Part shown: positions 24,792 to 36,665 of the stretch, one piece after another
How the letters are laid out: each line of letters starts with the position of its first letter
Position numbering within the stretch: position 1 is the stretch's first letter
Source: Desertivirga arenae
Lineage (GTDB): Bacteria > Bacteroidota > Bacteroidia > Sphingobacteriales > Sphingobacteriaceae
Direction of reading: 5' to 3'
Length of the DNA: 64,000 bases
NCBI RefSeq assembly: GCF_017355785.1
Contig: NZ_JAFEWE010000019.1
Location: 21,648 to 85,647, forward strand
Notes under the pieces: model-generated
What the model saw: the letters and a program-made list of their open reading frames with translations, nothing else
Database searches by the model: none
Told to the model about the DNA's origin: nothing
Position numbers and translations under genes: made by a program

Positions 24792-24820
24792 AATAAGTCC
24801 GTTCTTGTGACGGACTTATT
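24792..24820 (+). terminator. Hairpin after tuf
   Basis: AATAAGTCCGT, loop TCTTGTG, ACGGACTTATT: an 11-bp perfect stem with no following T run, five bases before tRNA-Trp. Partial terminator or RNA-processing site. Confidence 0.6.
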
Positions 24821-24825
24821 CATCC

Positions 24826-24896
24826 ACGGGAATAGTTCAACGGTAGAATAGAGGTCTCCAAAACCTTTGATCAGGGTTCGAATCCTTGTTCCCGTG
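24826..24896 (+). tRNA. tRNA-Trp (anticodon CCA)
   Basis: Acceptor ACGGGAA pairs with TTCCCGT, with discriminator G as expected for Trp. Anticodon loop CTCCAAA gives CCA. Lies between tuf and secE. Confidence 0.95.
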
Positions 24897-24909
24897 CAAA
24901 AGCTTTAAA

Positions 24910-25104
24910 ATGGCTAACGTAATTCAATTTTTAAAAGAATCATACGACGAGATGACAACGAAAGTTTCATGGCCTACTTGGTCTGAACTTCAAAGTTCTG
25001 CTGTCATCGTACTTGTTGCTTCCCTGATAATTGCTCTTGTTGTTCTAGCAATGGATCAAATGTCTGGAGGTAGCTTGAAGTTGTTCTATCAATCAGTTGC
25101 ATAA
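24910..25104 (+). CDS. secE: Preprotein translocase subunit SecE
   Basis: 64 aa from the ATG at 24910. The longer frame from 24886 begins inside tRNA-Trp and is rejected. It has the single-helix SecE form: an amphipathic stretch with the conserved KVSWPTWSEL (about 18-27), then one membrane helix (about 33-52). Essential part of the SecYEG channel. It is 12 bases ahead of nusG. Confidence 0.94.
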   Translation: MANVIQFLKESYDEMTTKVSWPTWSELQSSAVIVLVASLIIALVVLAMDQMSGGSLKLFYQSVA

Positions 25105-25116
25105 TTTAGAGAATCA

Positions 25117-25659
25117 ATGAGTGATCAACTGAAGTGGTACGTAGTACGGGCTGTTAGCGGCAAAGAGAAAAAAGTAAAACAGTATATAGAAGCCGAGGTT
25201 AATCGCCTTGGTATTTCTCATTTAGTTCCACAGGTTCTTATACCTATGGAAAAATATTATCAAATGCGTGAGGGGAAAAAGATTGCAAAAGAGCGCAATT
25301 ATTATCCAGGTTACGTGTTGATAGAAGCAGCTTTAGATGGTGAGCTTGAACATATCATCAAAAATGTCAACAGTGTTATCGGGTTCCTTGGAGATAAAGG
25401 AGGTAATGCTGTACCTATGCGTCAGGCAGAAATTAACCGGATCCTTGGAAAAGTAGACGAAATGTCCTCTCAGGGAGAAACGATGAATGTTCCATATTAC
25501 GTTGGCGAAAACGTTAAAGTAATGGATGGTCCATTCAACGGATTCAGTGGTGTTATCGAAGAGGTGAATGAAGAGAAGAAAAAACTGAAAGTTATGGTTA
25601 AGATTTTCGGTCGTCGTACCCCTCTCGAATTAAACTACATGCAAGTAGAAAAAGAATAA
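25117..25659 (+). CDS. nusG: Transcription termination/antitermination factor NusG
   Basis: 180 aa. N-terminal NGN domain ([30 protein letters not shown]) and C-terminal KOW domain ([20 protein letters not shown], about 126-145). Binds RNA polymerase and couples it with Rho or the ribosome. Stands in the canonical secE-nusG-rplK order. Confidence 0.96.
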   Translation: MSDQLKWYVVRAVSGKEKKVKQYIEAEVNRLGISHLVPQVLIPMEKYYQMREGKKIAKERNYYPGYVLIEAALDGELEHIIKNVNSVIGFLGDKGGNAVPMRQAEINRILGKVDEMSSQGETMNVPYYVGENVKVMDGPFNGFSGVIEEVNEEKKKLKVMVKIFGRRTPLELNYMQVEKE

Positions 25660-25683
25660 GTCAGATCTGGGATTTTACATAAC

Positions 25684-25716
25684 AAGATTGAGGTAAGGTA
25701 TCGAGCCTCAGATCTT
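25684..25716 (+). other. Hairpin in the nusG-rplK gap
   Basis: AAGATTGAGG pairs with CCTCAGATCTT with one bulged base. Lies 87 bases before rplK and may be part of an L1-type control site or a processing hairpin (inference). Confidence 0.4.
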
Positions 25717-25802
25717 AATTTTGCGATCTCATATCTCATTATAAAGATCTTAAATGTTACATGCTTCCACTACTAACATTAAGTACTAATTAAATTAATA
25801 AA

Positions 25803-26246
25803 ATGGCAAAAGAAGTCGGTGCGTTAGTAAAATTACAAATCAAGGGCGGCGCTGCTAATCCATCTCCTCCGGTAGGACCTGCATTGGGTGCTAAGGGTGT
25901 GAATATCATGGAATTTTGCAAGCAATTCAACGCACGTACCCAAGATAAGCCAGGTAAAGTATTACCTGTTGTAATCACTGTGTATGTAGACAAGTCATTT
26001 GAATTTATCATTAAAACTCCTCCTGTTGCAATCCAGTTACTGGAAATTACAGGATTAAAGAGTGGATCAGCGGAGCCAAACCGTAAAAAGGTGGCTCAGG
26101 TTTCTTGGGAACAAGTTGAAACCATTGCTAAAGACAAAATGGTTGATTTAAATGCATTTACTGTAGAGTCAGCTATGAAAATGGTTGCCGGTACAGCACG
26201 CAGCATGGGGATTACCGTTTCTGGTACTGCTCCTTGGAACAATTAA
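25803..26246 (+). CDS. rplK: 50S ribosomal protein uL11
   Basis: 147 aa. Conserved N-terminal [19 protein letters not shown] and the RNA-binding C-terminal half ([18 protein letters not shown]). Part of the GTPase-associated centre with L10/L12. First of four ribosomal protein genes, 22 bases before rplA. Confidence 0.97.
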   Translation: MAKEVGALVKLQIKGGAANPSPPVGPALGAKGVNIMEFCKQFNARTQDKPGKVLPVVITVYVDKSFEFIIKTPPVAIQLLEITGLKSGSAEPNRKKVAQVSWEQVETIAKDKMVDLNAFTVESAMKMVAGTARSMGITVSGTAPWNN

Positions 26247-26268
26247 TTAACACAAATTCAGTTAAGAA

Positions 26269-26967
26269 GTGGCTAGATTAACAAAAAATCAAAAACAGGC
26301 ACTATCCAAAATTGAGGCTGGTAAAGTTTATTCTTTACAAGATGCATCTGCATTAGTTAAAGAAATCACTACTACCAAGTTTGATGCTTCTGTAGATATC
26401 GACGTTCGTTTGGGCGTTGATCCACGTAAGGCAAATCAAATGGTACGTGGTATCGCTTCACTACCTCATGGTACAGGGAAAACTGTTCGTGTTTTGGCTT
26501 TGGTAACTCCGGATAAGGAAGAAGAAGCTAAAGCTGCCGGAGCAGATTTCGTTGGACTAGATGAGTATATTGCTAAAATAGAGGGTGGATGGACAGATGT
26601 TGATATCATTATCACTATGCCTAGTGTTATGGCTAAAGTTGGTCGTTTGGGACGTATTTTAGGTCCTCGTAACTTAATGCCTAACCCTAAGTCAGGAACT
26701 GTAACAACTGAGGTTGGCAAAGCAGTTACTGATGTTAAAGGTGGTAAGATCGACTTCAAAGTTGACAAAACTGGTATCATCCATACTTCAATCGGTAAAG
26801 TATCTTTCGATGCAGATAAAATTTATGAGAATGCACTTGAAGTTCTTCAAACATTATCAAAATTAAAACCATCTGCAGCAAAGGGAACGTATTTTAAGAG
26901 TATCCATATCTCTTCTACTATGTCTCCTGGAATTGAAATTGAAACTAAATCAGTAGCGGGGATCTAA
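26269..26967 (+). CDS. rplA: 50S ribosomal protein uL1 (GTG start)
   Basis: 232 aa. The start codon is GTG (26269), giving [10 protein letters not shown] as usual for the family; no ATG is available nearby. The conserved [10 protein letters not shown] is present (about 145-154). Forms the L1 stalk and represses its own operon in other bacteria. Only two bases separate its stop from rplJ. Confidence 0.96.
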   Translation: MARLTKNQKQALSKIEAGKVYSLQDASALVKEITTTKFDASVDIDVRLGVDPRKANQMVRGIASLPHGTGKTVRVLALVTPDKEEEAKAAGADFVGLDEYIAKIEGGWTDVDIIITMPSVMAKVGRLGRILGPRNLMPNPKSGTVTTEVGKAVTDVKGGKIDFKVDKTGIIHTSIGKVSFDADKIYENALEVLQTLSKLKPSAAKGTYFKSIHISSTMSPGIEIETKSVAGI

Positions 26968-26969
26968 GC

Positions 26970-27488
26970 ATGAACAGAGAAGAAAAACACGAAATTGTTC
27001 AGGCTCTTTCTGAGCAGATCAAAGAGTACGGTAATTTCTATATTACTGATACTGCAGACCTTACTGTAGCGAAAATTAACGCTATCCGTCGTAAATTTTT
27101 TGACAACGGAATTTCAATCCAGGTTGCTAAGAACTCTCTTATTCGTAAGGCTATGGAAGCTGCTGGAGTTGAAGCTCCTGAGCTTTCAGAAGCATTGAAG
27201 GGTTCATCAACAATATTGTTTTCTACAGTAGCAAATGCTCCTGCTAAATTGATAAAAGAACTTAGAAAAACTGGTGACAAACCGGTTTTGAAGGGTGCTT
27301 ACATTGATACGGCTGTGTTTGTTGGAGACAAACAATTAGATGCACTTGCGAGCCTTAAATCTAAGGAAGAGCTTGTTGGAGATATCATTGGATTGTTACA
27401 ATCACCTGCGAAAAACGTACTTTCTGCTCTTCAATCAGGCGGAACTACAATTGCAGGATTAGTAAAAACATTACAAGAAAGAGGTTAA
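26970..27488 (+). CDS. rplJ: 50S ribosomal protein uL10
   Basis: 172 aa. N-terminal rRNA-binding domain (MNREEKHEIVQALSEQIKE, AKNSLIRKAME) and a C-terminal helix that binds L12 dimers. Starts two bases after rplA, so the usual rplA-rplJ spacer with an L10-binding leader is absent. Confidence 0.96.
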   Translation: MNREEKHEIVQALSEQIKEYGNFYITDTADLTVAKINAIRRKFFDNGISIQVAKNSLIRKAMEAAGVEAPELSEALKGSSTILFSTVANAPAKLIKELRKTGDKPVLKGAYIDTAVFVGDKQLDALASLKSKEELVGDIIGLLQSPAKNVLSALQSGGTTIAGLVKTLQERG

Positions 27489-27548
27489 GACGGACACCTG
27501 TAAGGACGTCAATTTAAACAAAGTATTGAATTTTAAAATTTAAATAAA

Positions 27549-27926
27549 ATGGCAGATTTAAAAGCGTTTGCTGAACAATTAGTAAACTTAACAGTTAAAG
27601 AAGTTAACGAGTTAGCTCAGATCCTTAAAGACGAGTATGGCATTGAGCCTGCTGCTGCAGCTGTTGCTGTTGCTGCTGCTCCTGCTGGTGATGCACCTGC
27701 AGCTGCAGAAGAAAAGACTGCGTTCGACGTTATCTTGAAAGAAGCTGGTGGTCAGAAATTAGCTGTAGTTAAACTAGTTAAAGATCTTACAGGCCTTGGT
27801 CTTAAAGAAGCTAAAGATCTAGTTGACGGTGCACCTAAAGAATTGAAAACTGGTGTTGCTAAAGACGAAGCTGAAGCTTTGAAAAAACAATTAGAAGAAG
27901 CAGGAGCTGTAGTTGAGATTAAATAA
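27549..27926 (+). CDS. rplL: 50S ribosomal protein bL7/L12
   Basis: 125 aa. N-terminal dimerisation part, an Ala/Pro-rich hinge (about 35-58) and the C-terminal factor-binding domain ([33 protein letters not shown]). Recruits translational GTPases. Followed by a hairpin before rpoB. Confidence 0.97.
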   Translation: MADLKAFAEQLVNLTVKEVNELAQILKDEYGIEPAAAAVAVAAAPAGDAPAAAEEKTAFDVILKEAGGQKLAVVKLVKDLTGLGLKEAKDLVDGAPKELKTGVAKDEAEALKKQLEEAGAVVEIK

Positions 27927-27952
27927 TAATCGAACTCAATAAATTAATGGAC

Positions 27953-27978
27953 TAGACTCCGGTTTTCACCGGGGTCTA
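27953..27978 (+). other. rplL-rpoB intergenic hairpin (attenuator-like)
   Basis: TAGACTCCGG, loop TTTTCA, CCGGGGTCTA: a 10-bp stem with one T-G pair and no long T run. It sits where other bacteria have a partial terminator and processing site that lowers rpoBC expression relative to the ribosomal genes. Confidence 0.6.
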
Positions 27979-28075
27979 TTGCCATTTCTATCATACCCAT
28001 TTTTGTCTGACTTGCAGAAATTGGTACAAAAGTCCAAATAAGTCGCAGTTTATTATAAACTAAAATCTTAATCCA

Positions 28076-31000
28076 TTGGCAAACAGAAATCAAAGCGAAA
28101 GAGTAAATTTTGCAACCAGCAAACACGTGATAGATTATCCCGATTTTCTGGATGTGCAACTGCAATCTTTCAGAGAATTTTTCCAGCTGGAAACAACTTC
28201 AGACGACCGTCATCAGGAAGGGTTGTTTAAAGTGTTTGCTGAAAATTTCCCTATCTCTGATTCAAGAAACATCTTCGTACTGGAGTTTCTTGATTACTTT
28301 ATAGATCCTCCTCGTTACGACATTCAGGAATGTATTGAGCGCGGGTTAACGTACAGTGTTCCATTAAAAGCTAAATTACGTTTATCTTGTAATGACGAAG
28401 AGCACGAAGATTTTGAAACAATTGTTCAGGATGTGTATTTGGGAACGATCCCATATATGACTCCTAAGGGAACGTTTGTAATCAATGGAGCTGAGCGTGT
28501 GATTGTTTCACAATTGCATAGATCACCGGGTGTGTTTTTCGGTCAAAGCCGTCACACTAACGGAACAAAATTATACTCAGCCCGTGTAATACCTTTTAAG
28601 GGTTCATGGATTGAGTTTGCTACAGACGTTAATAACGTGATGTATGCATATATCGATCGTAAGAAGAAATTCCCTGTAACTACTCTCTTACGTGCCATCG
28701 GTTATGATTCGGATAAAGACATTCTGGAATTATTCGAGCTGGCAGATGAAGTAAAAGTTAGCAAGTCTGGCCTGAAGAAATTCGTTGGTCGTAAGCTGGC
28801 TGCAAGGGTTCTTAAAAAGTGGGTAGAAGATTTTGTGGATGAGGATACCGGTGAAGTGGTTTCTATCGACCGTAATGAGATAATCCTTGAAAGGGAAACT
28901 ATTTTAGAAGATGACCACATTGATATGATCATTGATGCTGGTGTTAAGACCGTAATCCTTTCGAAAGATGATGGTGTTAGCGCAGCAGATTATTCAATTA
29001 TATATAATACTTTACAAAAGGATACCTCGAACTCTGAGAAGGAAGCGGTAGAGCATATCTATCGCCAATTGCGGAATGCAGAACCACCAGATGAGGAAAC
29101 TGCTCGTGGTATCATTGAACGTTTATTCTTTTCGGATAAAAGATATGACTTAGGAGATGTTGGTCGTTACCGTATCAACCGTAAGCTTAAATTAGATACA
29201 CCTGATGAGACTAAAGTTTTAACGAAAGCTGATATCATCGCTATCGTTAAGTATCTTATCAAATTGATCAATTCTAAGGCTGAAGTGGATGATATTGACC
29301 ACTTATCTAACCGTCGTGTTCGTACGGTAGGGGAGCAATTATATGCTCAATTTGGCGTTGGTTTAGCCCGTATGGCTCGTACCATTCGCGAACGTATGAA
29401 TATTCGTGACAACGAAGTATTCACTCCTACTGACTTAATTAATGCACGTACACTTTCATCTGTGATCAACTCGTTCTTTGGAACCAATCAGTTGTCTCAG
29501 TTCATGGACCAGACAAATCCTCTTGCGGAGATTACGCACAAGCGTCGTTTATCTGCGTTGGGTCCTGGTGGTCTTTCCCGTGAGCGTGCAGGTTTCGAAG
29601 TTCGTGACGTTCACTATACTCACTATGGTCGTTTGTGTACCATTGAGACACCCGAGGGGCCAAACATCGGTTTGATTTCTTCCCTGTGTGTTCACGCTAA
29701 AATCAATAATCTTGGTTTTATCGAAACTCCATATAGAAAAGTAGAAAATGGTAGGGTTGTAGTTGAAGAGCCTGTTATCTACTTGTCTGCTGAAGACGAA
29801 GACGGAAAGACGATAGCTCAGGCGAACGCTCAGTATGACGAGAAAGGCAATTTCGACTCCCCGCGTGTAAAAGCACGTTTTGAAGGTGACTTCCCTGTTA
29901 TTGAGCCGGAAAGGCTTGATTTAATGGACGTGGCTCCTAATCAAATCACATCTATTGCTGCTTCATTAATTCCATTCCTGGAACATGATGACGCAAACCG
30001 TGCATTGATGGGTTCGAACATGCAACGTCAAGCTGTTCCTTTGTTACGTCCAGAAGCGCCTGTAGTAGGTACTGGTCTGGAAGGCCGCGTAGCGCGTGAC
30101 TCACGTACGCTTATTAATGCTGAGGGGGATGGAGTTGTGGAATATGTGGACGCTAACGAAATCCGTATCAAATACGATAGAAATGACGATGATCGTTTAG
30201 TATCTTTTGAGGGTGAATCGAGGACATATCGTTTAACTAAATTTAAGAAAACTAACCAAAGTACTTGTATCAACCTGAAGCCGATTGTTAAGAAAGGCCA
30301 AAGGGTAGCTAAAGGCCAGGTTCTTTGTGAAGGATACGCAACTCAGGATGGAGAGCTTGCTTTAGGTCGTAACCTGAAAGTTGCATTCATGCCTTGGCAA
30401 GGTTTTAACTTTGAGGATGCGATCGTAATTTCAGAACGTGTGGTATCTCAGGATATCTTTACGTCTCTTCATATTGAGGAATTTGAATTAGAAGTTCGTG
30501 ATACTAAACGAGGAGAAGAGGAATTAACTCCAGATATTCCTAACGTATCAGAAGAAGCAACCAAGGACCTTGATGAGAACGGTATCATTCGTGTTGGTGC
30601 TGAAGTTAAGGAAGGTGATATTCTTATTGGTAAGATCACTCCTAAAGGAGAGTCTGATCCTTCGCCAGAAGAGAAATTATTACGTGCAATCTTTGGTGAC
30701 AAAGCAGGGGATGTGAAGGATGCTTCATTAAAAACTCCTCCTTCGATTAGCGGTGTTGTAATTGATACAAAGCTGTTCTCACGTGCTAAAAAGACATCTA
30801 AAGCGGAAGAAAAGTCTCAGCTTGATAAATTAGATGCAGGTCATGATAGAGCAATGAAGCAACTTAAAGATAGTTTGATCGATAAGTTATTCACAATTGT
30901 TAATGGTAAAACTTCTCAGGGAGTTTATAATGTTTACAAAGAACTTCTTATACCAAAAGGGGCTAAGTTCACGCAAAAAATGTTGGTTGAGCTGGAATAT

Positions 31001-31882
31001 GCAAATATCAACCCTACTAAATGGACTACCGACGACGATAAGAATGAGCTAATTAAGCAATTACTTCACAATTACAACATCAAGTTGAACGAAGAGCTTG
31101 GTGCTTATAAACGTGAGAAATTCGCTATCAGTGTAGGTGATGAGCTTCCATCTGGAATTGTTCAGATGGCCAAAGTATACATCGCTAAGAAACGTAAGCT
31201 ACGTGTAGGGGATAAAATGGCGGGCCGTCACGGAAATAAAGGTATCGTTGCCAGAATTGTTCGTGATGAGGATATGCCGTTCCTTGAAGACGGTACTCCC
31301 GTTGACATTGTTCTTAACCCATTAGGGGTGCCTTCCCGTATGAACCTTGGACAGATTTATGAAACTGTACTTGGTTGGGCTGCAAAAGAGCTTGGAGTGA
31401 AATTCGCTACTCCTATTTTCGATGGAGCGACACACGAAGAGGTAGAAGAGTGGGTTGCAAAAGCAGGTGTGCCTGCTTCTGGAAGAACTTATCTCCACAA
31501 TGGCTTAACAGGTGAGCGTTTTGATCAACCAACTACTGTAGGTATTATTTATATGCTGAAGCTGGGGCACATGGTTGATGATAAAATGCACGCTCGTTCA
31601 ATTGGTCCATACTCGTTAATAACACAACAACCTTTGGGCGGTAAAGCACAGTTCGGTGGTCAGCGATTTGGAGAGATGGAGGTGTGGGCACTTGAAGCGT
31701 TTGGTGCCGCCAATATCCTGCAGGAGATCTTAACAGTAAAATCGGACGATGTTGTTGGACGTGCGAAAACATACGAAGCGATTGTAAAAGGCGAGAATCT
31801 TCCAACTCCTTCTGTTCCAGAATCATTCAACGTGTTGGTTCACGAGTTAAGAGGACTTGGTTTAGATATCACACTAGATTAA
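28076..31882 (+). CDS. rpoB: RNA polymerase subunit beta (TTG start)
   Basis: 1268 aa. Start codon TTG (28076) gives [16 protein letters not shown], the family's usual beginning. Conserved regions include the rifampicin-site region ([34 protein letters not shown]), RHGNKG (active-site region) and the C-terminal clamp [20 protein letters not shown]. Wild-type-looking at the rifampicin region: no obvious resistance substitution in the segment read. With rpoC it forms the catalytic core of RNA polymerase. Confidence 0.97.
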   Translation: MANRNQSERVNFATSKHVIDYPDFLDVQLQSFREFFQLETTSDDRHQEGLFKVFAENFPISDSRNIFVLEFLDYFIDPPRYDIQECIERGLTYSVPLKAKLRLSCNDEEHEDFETIVQDVYLGTIPYMTPKGTFVINGAERVIVSQLHRSPGVFFGQSRHTNGTKLYSARVIPFKGSWIEFATDVNNVMYAYIDRKKKFPVTTLLRAIGYDSDKDILELFELADEVKVSKSGLKKFVGRKLAARVLKKWVEDFVDEDTGEVVSIDRNEIILERETILEDDHIDMIIDAGVKTVILSKDDGVSAADYSIIYNTLQKDTSNSEKEAVEHIYRQLRNAEPPDEETARGIIERLFFSDKRYDLGDVGRYRINRKLKLDTPDETKVLTKADIIAIVKYLIKLINSKAEVDDIDHLSNRRVRTVGEQLYAQFGVGLARMARTIRERMNIRDNEVFTPTDLINARTLSSVINSFFGTNQLSQFMDQTNPLAEITHKRRLSALGPGGLSRERAGFEVRDVHYTHYGRLCTIETPEGPNIGLISSLCVHAKINNLGFIETPYRKVENGRVVVEEPVIYLSAEDEDGKTIAQANAQYDEKGNFDSPRVKARFEGDFPVIEPERLDLMDVAPNQITSIAASLIPFLEHDDANRALMGSNMQRQAVPLLRPEAPVVGTGLEGRVARDSRTLINAEGDGVVEYVDANEIRIKYDRNDDDRLVSFEGESRTYRLTKFKKTNQSTCINLKPIVKKGQRVAKGQVLCEGYATQDGELALGRNLKVAFMPWQGFNFEDAIVISERVVSQDIFTSLHIEEFELEVRDTKRGEEELTPDIPNVSEEATKDLDENGIIRVGAEVKEGDILIGKITPKGESDPSPEEKLLRAIFGDKAGDVKDASLKTPPSISGVVIDTKLFSRAKKTSKAEEKSQLDKLDAGHDRAMKQLKDSLIDKLFTIVNGKTSQGVYNVYKELLIPKGAKFTQKMLVELEYANINPTKWTTDDDKNELIKQLLHNYNIKLNEELGAYKREKFAISVGDELPSGIVQMAKVYIAKKRKLRVGDKMAGRHGNKGIVARIVRDEDMPFLEDGTPVDIVLNPLGVPSRMNLGQIYETVLGWAAKELGVKFATPIFDGATHEEVEEWVAKAGVPASGRTYLHNGLTGERFDQPTTVGIIYMLKLGHMVDDKMHARSIGPYSLITQQPLGGKAQFGGQRFGEMEVWALEAFGAANILQEILTVKSDDVVGRAKTYEAIVKGENLPTPSVPESFNVLVHELRGLGLDITLD

Positions 31883-31886
31883 TAAT

Positions 31887-31932
31887 GAATGATAGAAGGA
31901 TCGAATTCAAGAGTTCAATCCTTCCTTCATTC
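31887..31932 (+). other. Long hairpin between rpoB and rpoC
   Basis: GAATGA and GAAGGATCGAA on the left pair with TTCAATCCTTC and TTCATTC on the right, with a small internal loop and one mismatch. No T run follows. Probably an RNA-processing or stability element. Confidence 0.5.
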
Positions 31933-31960
31933 TCTCATTCAATTATTTGAATAAAGAGAT

Positions 31961-34900
31961 ATGTCTTATAAAAAGGATAATAAAATAAAAAGTAACTTCA
32001 CCTCGATTACTATCAGCTTAGCGTCTCCAGAGTCTATTCTTGAACGTTCAAGCGGTGAGGTTTTAAAACCGGAAACAATCAACTACCGTACTTACAAGCC
32101 GGAGCGTGATGGTTTGTTCTGCGAGCGCATTTTTGGTCCTGTGAAGGATTATGAGTGTCATTGCGGTAAATACAAACGTATCCGTTATAAAGGCATTGTG
32201 TGTGACCGTTGTGGTGTTGAGGTTACTGAAAAGAAAGTACGTCGTGAGCGTATGGGACACATTAACCTTGTTGTTCCTGTTGCCCATATCTGGTACTTCC
32301 GTTCATTACCTAATAAGATAGGTTATTTGTTAGGCCTTCCTACCAAAAAGCTAGATCTTATTATTTATTATGAGCGCTACGTTGTAATTCAAGCAGGTAT
32401 TAAAGAAACAGACGGAATCGCTAAAATGGATTTCCTTACTGAAGAAGAATACCTTGATATTTTAGATACGCTTCCAAAAGAAAATCAGTACTTAGACGAT
32501 AAAGATCCTCAGAAATTTATTGCTAAAATGGGTGCTGAAGCCCTTGAGGAATTGTTAAAACGTATCGATCTTGATCAGTTGTCATACGACCTTCGTCACC
32601 AGGCAGCTAATGAAACTTCCCAGCAACGTAAAAATGAAGCATTAAAACGCCTTCAAGTAGTTGAAGCATTTCGTGGTGCGAGGGAGAATATTGAAAATCA
32701 GCCAGAGTGGATGATCGTTAAGATTGTTCCTGTTATTCCACCGGAACTTCGTCCATTAGTGCCATTAGAGGGCGGGCGATTTGCTACTTCTGATTTAAAT
32801 GACTTATATCGTCGTGTTATCATCCGTAACAACCGTTTAAAAAGACTTATTGAGATCAAAGCTCCTGAAGTAATCTTACGTAACGAAAAACGTATGTTAC
32901 AGGAAGCAGTTGATTCGTTATTCGATAATTCTCGTAAGGTTAATGCTGTTAAAACTGAAGGTAACCGTGCTTTAAAATCTCTTTCAGACATTTTGAAAGG
33001 TAAACAAGGTCGTTTCCGGCAGAACCTGTTAGGTAAACGTGTGGATTATTCTGCTCGTTCTGTAATCGTTGTAGGACCAAATCTGAAACTACACGAGTGC
33101 GGATTACCCAAGGATATGGCTGCTGAGCTATTTAAACCATTCATCATTCGCAAGATGATTGAAAGAGGTGTAGTTAAGACAGTAAAATCGGCCAAGAAAA
33201 TTGTTGATCGTAAGGATCCATTAGTTTGGGATATTTTGGAAAATGTTCTTAAAGGACACCCAGTGTTACTAAACCGTGCTCCTACACTACACCGTTTGGG
33301 TATTCAATCATTTCAACCAAAGCTCGTTGAAGGTAAAGCGATCCAACTACACCCATTAGTTTGTACAGCATTCAACGCCGACTTTGACGGTGACCAGATG
33401 GCGGTTCACGTTCCACTTGGTAATGCGGCAATCCTGGAAGCTCAAGTATTAATGCTAGCTTCCCATAACATTCTTAACCCTGCAAATGGTACTCCTATTA
33501 CTGTTCCTTCTCAGGACATGGTACTTGGTCTCTATTATATTACCAAAGGTCGTAAGACGGATGATAAGCGGGTAATGAAAGGTGAGGGGCAGACTTTCTA
33601 TTCTGCTGAAGAGGTTATTATTGCTTATAACGAGAAGAAAATTGATCTTCACGCTTTTATCAAGGTAAAAGGAAAGATTAAAGAAAAAGACGGTTCGATC
33701 GTTACTAAGTTAATTGATACTACTGTGGGACGCGTATTATTTAATCAACATGTTCCTGAAGAAGTAGGTTATATTAATGAACTCCTTACTAAAAAATCAC
33801 TTCGTGATATTATTGGTGAGGTGGTAAAGATGACCGGAATGGCTCGCGCTGCTCAGTTCCTTGATGACATCAAGGAATTAGGGTTCCAGATGGCATTCCG
33901 CGGTGGCCTTTCATTTAACCTTCAAGATCTTAATATCCCTGAAGCTAAGGTTAAATTGATCGAGCAGGCTTCTCAAGAGGTTGAGGAGGTAATGAATAAC
34001 TATAACATGGGATTCATTACCAATAACGAGCGTTATAATCAGATCATTGACATTTGGACACGTATCAACAATCGTTTGACAGCAAACGTGATGGAGATCT
34101 TGTCGACGGATAATCAAGGTTTTAATTCTGTGTACATGATGCTTGATTCCGGGGCGCGTGGTTCTAAAGAGCAGATCCGTCAGCTTTGCGGAATGAGAGG
34201 CTTGATGGCTAAACCTCAAAAGTCAGGTTCAGGTGGTGAAATTATTGAGAACCCGATCCTTTCTAATTTTAAAGAAGGATTATCGGTACTTGAATATTTC
34301 ATTTCTACTCACGGTGCTCGTAAAGGTCTTGCGGATACGGCATTAAAGACAGCTGATGCTGGTTATCTAACACGTCGCTTACATGACGTGGCTCAAGATA
34401 TGATTGTTGGAGAAACAGATTGTGGTACTTTAAGAGGTATCTTCACAACAGCATTAAAAGACAACGAGGATATTGTTGAGCCTTTATACGATCGTATTTT
34501 AGGTAGAACTTCTTTACATGATGTTTACGATCCAATTTCAAATGAACTTTTAGTATCGGCGGGTCAGGATATAGATGAAGATATTGCTCATGCTGTTGAA
34601 AACTCAGCACTTGAAGGAATTGAAATTCGTTCAGTTCTAACCTGTGAGAGCAAGCGCGGTGTTTGTGCCCTTTGTTATGGACGTAACCTTGCAACTGGTA
34701 AGCGTGTTCAGGCAGGTGAAGCTGTTGGTGTAATTGCAGCGCAGTCGATCGGTGAGCCTGGTACTCAGTTAACACTTCGTACATTCCACGTGGGTGGTAC
34801 TGCATCAAACATTGCCGCAGAATCTCAGATCAATGCGAAATTCGATGGTGTTATCGAGTTTGAAAATATACGAACTGTTCCTTATACAACAGAAGAAGGT

Positions 34901-36247
34901 CCGGTAGAAGTAGTTCTTGGTCGTTCTGGTGAGTTCCGAATTGTTGAACCAAACAGTGGAAGAGTAATCATGACTAACAACATCCCTTACGGTTCGTATC
35001 TGTATGTTAAAGAAGGTGATAAAGTAACTAAAGGTGACAGAATTTGTAGCTGGGATCCGTATAATGCGGTTATTATTTCAGAGTTCTCTGGTAAAATTGA
35101 ATTTGAAGCTGTTATCGAAGGTGTTACCTTCCGTGAGGAATCAGATGAACAAACAGGGCACAGAGAAAAAGTTATTATCGATACCCGCGATAAAACTAAG
35201 AACCCGGTTATTAAGATTGTCGATAGCACTGGTGGGGCAGTAAAAGGTTACAATATTCCAGTAGGTGCTCACATTGCAGTTGATGAAGGCACTAAAGTTA
35301 AAATGGGTGAGGTTATTGCTAAGATCCCTCGTTCCACAGGCAAAACTCGTGACATTACGGGTGGTCTTCCTCGTGTAACCGAGTTGTTCGAGGCTCGTAA
35401 CCCTTCAAATCCAGCTGTAGTAACAGAAATTGACGGTGTAGTTACCTTGGGAGGTGTTAAACGTGGTAATCGTGAAATATCTATCGAATCAAGAGATGGA
35501 CAAATTAAGAAATACCTTGTTCCACTTTCTAAGCACATCCTTGTACAGGATAATGACTTTGTGAAAGCTGGTATGCCACTTTCTGACGGATCTATTTCTC
35601 CTGCAGACATCCTTGCAATTAAAGGTCCTGCTGCAGTTCAGGAGTATCTGGTAAATGGTATTCAAGAAGTTTACCGTCTACAAGGCGTAAAGATCAACGA
35701 CAAGCATTTTGAGGTCATTGTTCACCAGATGATGCAAAAAGTTAGAATTGAAGATCCGGGAGATACACGTTTCTTAGAGAACGATGCTGTAGATCGTTGG
35801 GATTTCATGCTTGAAAATGATGACATCTTCGATAAGAAAGTTGTTACAGAACCAGGTGATTCTCCAAACTTAAAGCCAGGTCAGATAATTTCTGTACGTA
35901 AGCTTAGAGATGAAAATTCTATGCTTAAACGTAAGGATATGAAACTTGTAGAAGCACGTGACGCAATCGCTGCAACTTCAAGCCCACTATTGCAAGGTAT
36001 TACGCGTGCATCACTAGGTACCAAATCATTCATATCAGCTGCTTCCTTCCAGGAAACAACTAAAGTGCTTAACGAAGCAGCTATCAGTGGTAAACGTGAT
36101 AATCTTCTAGGATTGAAAGAAAACGTAATTGTTGGTCACTTGATTCCTTCAGGTACTGGTTTACGAAGCTATGATCGTATCATTGTTGGTTCTCAGGAAG
36201 AGTACGATAAACTTATGGCTTCAAAGTACGAAGAAGCTGAGGCTTAG
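31961..36247 (+). CDS. rpoC: RNA polymerase subunit beta'
   Basis: 1428 aa. N-terminal zinc finger with four Cys ([16 protein letters not shown], about 66-84), the absolutely conserved catalytic [12 protein letters not shown] (about 472-483, three Asp holding magnesium), the bridge helix and trigger-loop region ([19 protein letters not shown]) and the second zinc site ([13 protein letters not shown]). Ends at a strong terminator. Confidence 0.98.
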   Translation: MSYKKDNKIKSNFTSITISLASPESILERSSGEVLKPETINYRTYKPERDGLFCERIFGPVKDYECHCGKYKRIRYKGIVCDRCGVEVTEKKVRRERMGHINLVVPVAHIWYFRSLPNKIGYLLGLPTKKLDLIIYYERYVVIQAGIKETDGIAKMDFLTEEEYLDILDTLPKENQYLDDKDPQKFIAKMGAEALEELLKRIDLDQLSYDLRHQAANETSQQRKNEALKRLQVVEAFRGARENIENQPEWMIVKIVPVIPPELRPLVPLEGGRFATSDLNDLYRRVIIRNNRLKRLIEIKAPEVILRNEKRMLQEAVDSLFDNSRKVNAVKTEGNRALKSLSDILKGKQGRFRQNLLGKRVDYSARSVIVVGPNLKLHECGLPKDMAAELFKPFIIRKMIERGVVKTVKSAKKIVDRKDPLVWDILENVLKGHPVLLNRAPTLHRLGIQSFQPKLVEGKAIQLHPLVCTAFNADFDGDQMAVHVPLGNAAILEAQVLMLASHNILNPANGTPITVPSQDMVLGLYYITKGRKTDDKRVMKGEGQTFYSAEEVIIAYNEKKIDLHAFIKVKGKIKEKDGSIVTKLIDTTVGRVLFNQHVPEEVGYINELLTKKSLRDIIGEVVKMTGMARAAQFLDDIKELGFQMAFRGGLSFNLQDLNIPEAKVKLIEQASQEVEEVMNNYNMGFITNNERYNQIIDIWTRINNRLTANVMEILSTDNQGFNSVYMMLDSGARGSKEQIRQLCGMRGLMAKPQKSGSGGEIIENPILSNFKEGLSVLEYFISTHGARKGLADTALKTADAGYLTRRLHDVAQDMIVGETDCGTLRGIFTTALKDNEDIVEPLYDRILGRTSLHDVYDPISNELLVSAGQDIDEDIAHAVENSALEGIEIRSVLTCESKRGVCALCYGRNLATGKRVQAGEAVGVIAAQSIGEPGTQLTLRTFHVGGTASNIAAESQINAKFDGVIEFENIRTVPYTTEEGPVEVVLGRSGEFRIVEPNSGRVIMTNNIPYGSYLYVKEGDKVTKGDRICSWDPYNAVIISEFSGKIEFEAVIEGVTFREESDEQTGHREKVIIDTRDKTKNPVIKIVDSTGGAVKGYNIPVGAHIAVDEGTKVKMGEVIAKIPRSTGKTRDITGGLPRVTELFEARNPSNPAVVTEIDGVVTLGGVKRGNREISIESRDGQIKKYLVPLSKHILVQDNDFVKAGMPLSDGSISPADILAIKGPAAVQEYLVNGIQEVYRLQGVKINDKHFEVIVHQMMQKVRIEDPGDTRFLENDAVDRWDFMLENDDIFDKKVVTEPGDSPNLKPGQIISVRKLRDENSMLKRKDMKLVEARDAIAATSSPLLQGITRASLGTKSFISAASFQETTKVLNEAAISGKRDNLLGLKENVIVGHLIPSGTGLRSYDRIIVGSQEEYDKLMASKYEEAEA

Positions 36248-36288
36248 TTAACTTTAAGGTCTTAAATCTAGACCTTCTTAAATAGAAT

Positions 36289-36325
36289 AAAGTCCCTTCA
36301 TTTATGGAGGGACTTTTTTATTTTT
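36289..36325 (+). terminator. Terminator of the rpoBC operon
   Basis: AAAGTCCCTTCAT pairs with ATGGAGGGACTTT (one wobble), then a T-rich tail. It ends six bases before the next gene's ATG, so that gene relies on read-through or a very short leader. Confidence 0.9.
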
Positions 36326-36330
36326 ACAAT

Positions 36331-36639
36331 ATGGAAGAGAATAATAACGACAATCAGTTAAATATAGAATTATCGGAAGAGGTAGCTGAAGGAACCTATG
36401 CTAATCTTGCCATTATTACACATTCAAACTCGGAGTTTGTATTGGATTTTATTCGTGTGATGCCTGGGGTACCGAAGGCGAAAGTGAAATCGAGAATTGT
36501 TCTTACACCTGAGCACGCAAAGCGTTTGCTGCATGCCCTGGAGGATAACATTGCCAAGTTTGAGTCTGTAAATGGACGAGTGAGAATTCAGGAGGAAGGA
36601 TTACCATTAAACTTTGGAGGTCCGACAGCTCAGGCTTAA
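36331..36639 (+). CDS. DUF3467 family protein
   Basis: 102 aa from the ATG at 36331 (MEENNNDNQLNIELSEEVAE). An earlier ATG at 36304 is part of the rpoC terminator stem and would add a non-conserved stretch. The body (GTYANLAIITHSNSEFVLDF, PGVPKAKVKSRIVLTPEHAK) matches DUF3467, a short soluble family found after rpoC in many Bacteroidota. Function unknown; the conserved link with RNA polymerase genes hints at transcription. Confidence 0.85.
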   Translation: MEENNNDNQLNIELSEEVAEGTYANLAIITHSNSEFVLDFIRVMPGVPKAKVKSRIVLTPEHAKRLLHALEDNIAKFESVNGRVRIQEEGLPLNFGGPTAQA

Positions 36640-36665
36640 CGTTTTATGCATAAGAAAGGGCAGAA

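Noticed and set aside
28076..31882. Possible frameshift at the rpoB start because no ATG is near
   Set aside because: TTG at 28076 gives the conserved N-terminus and the frame is intact to the end.
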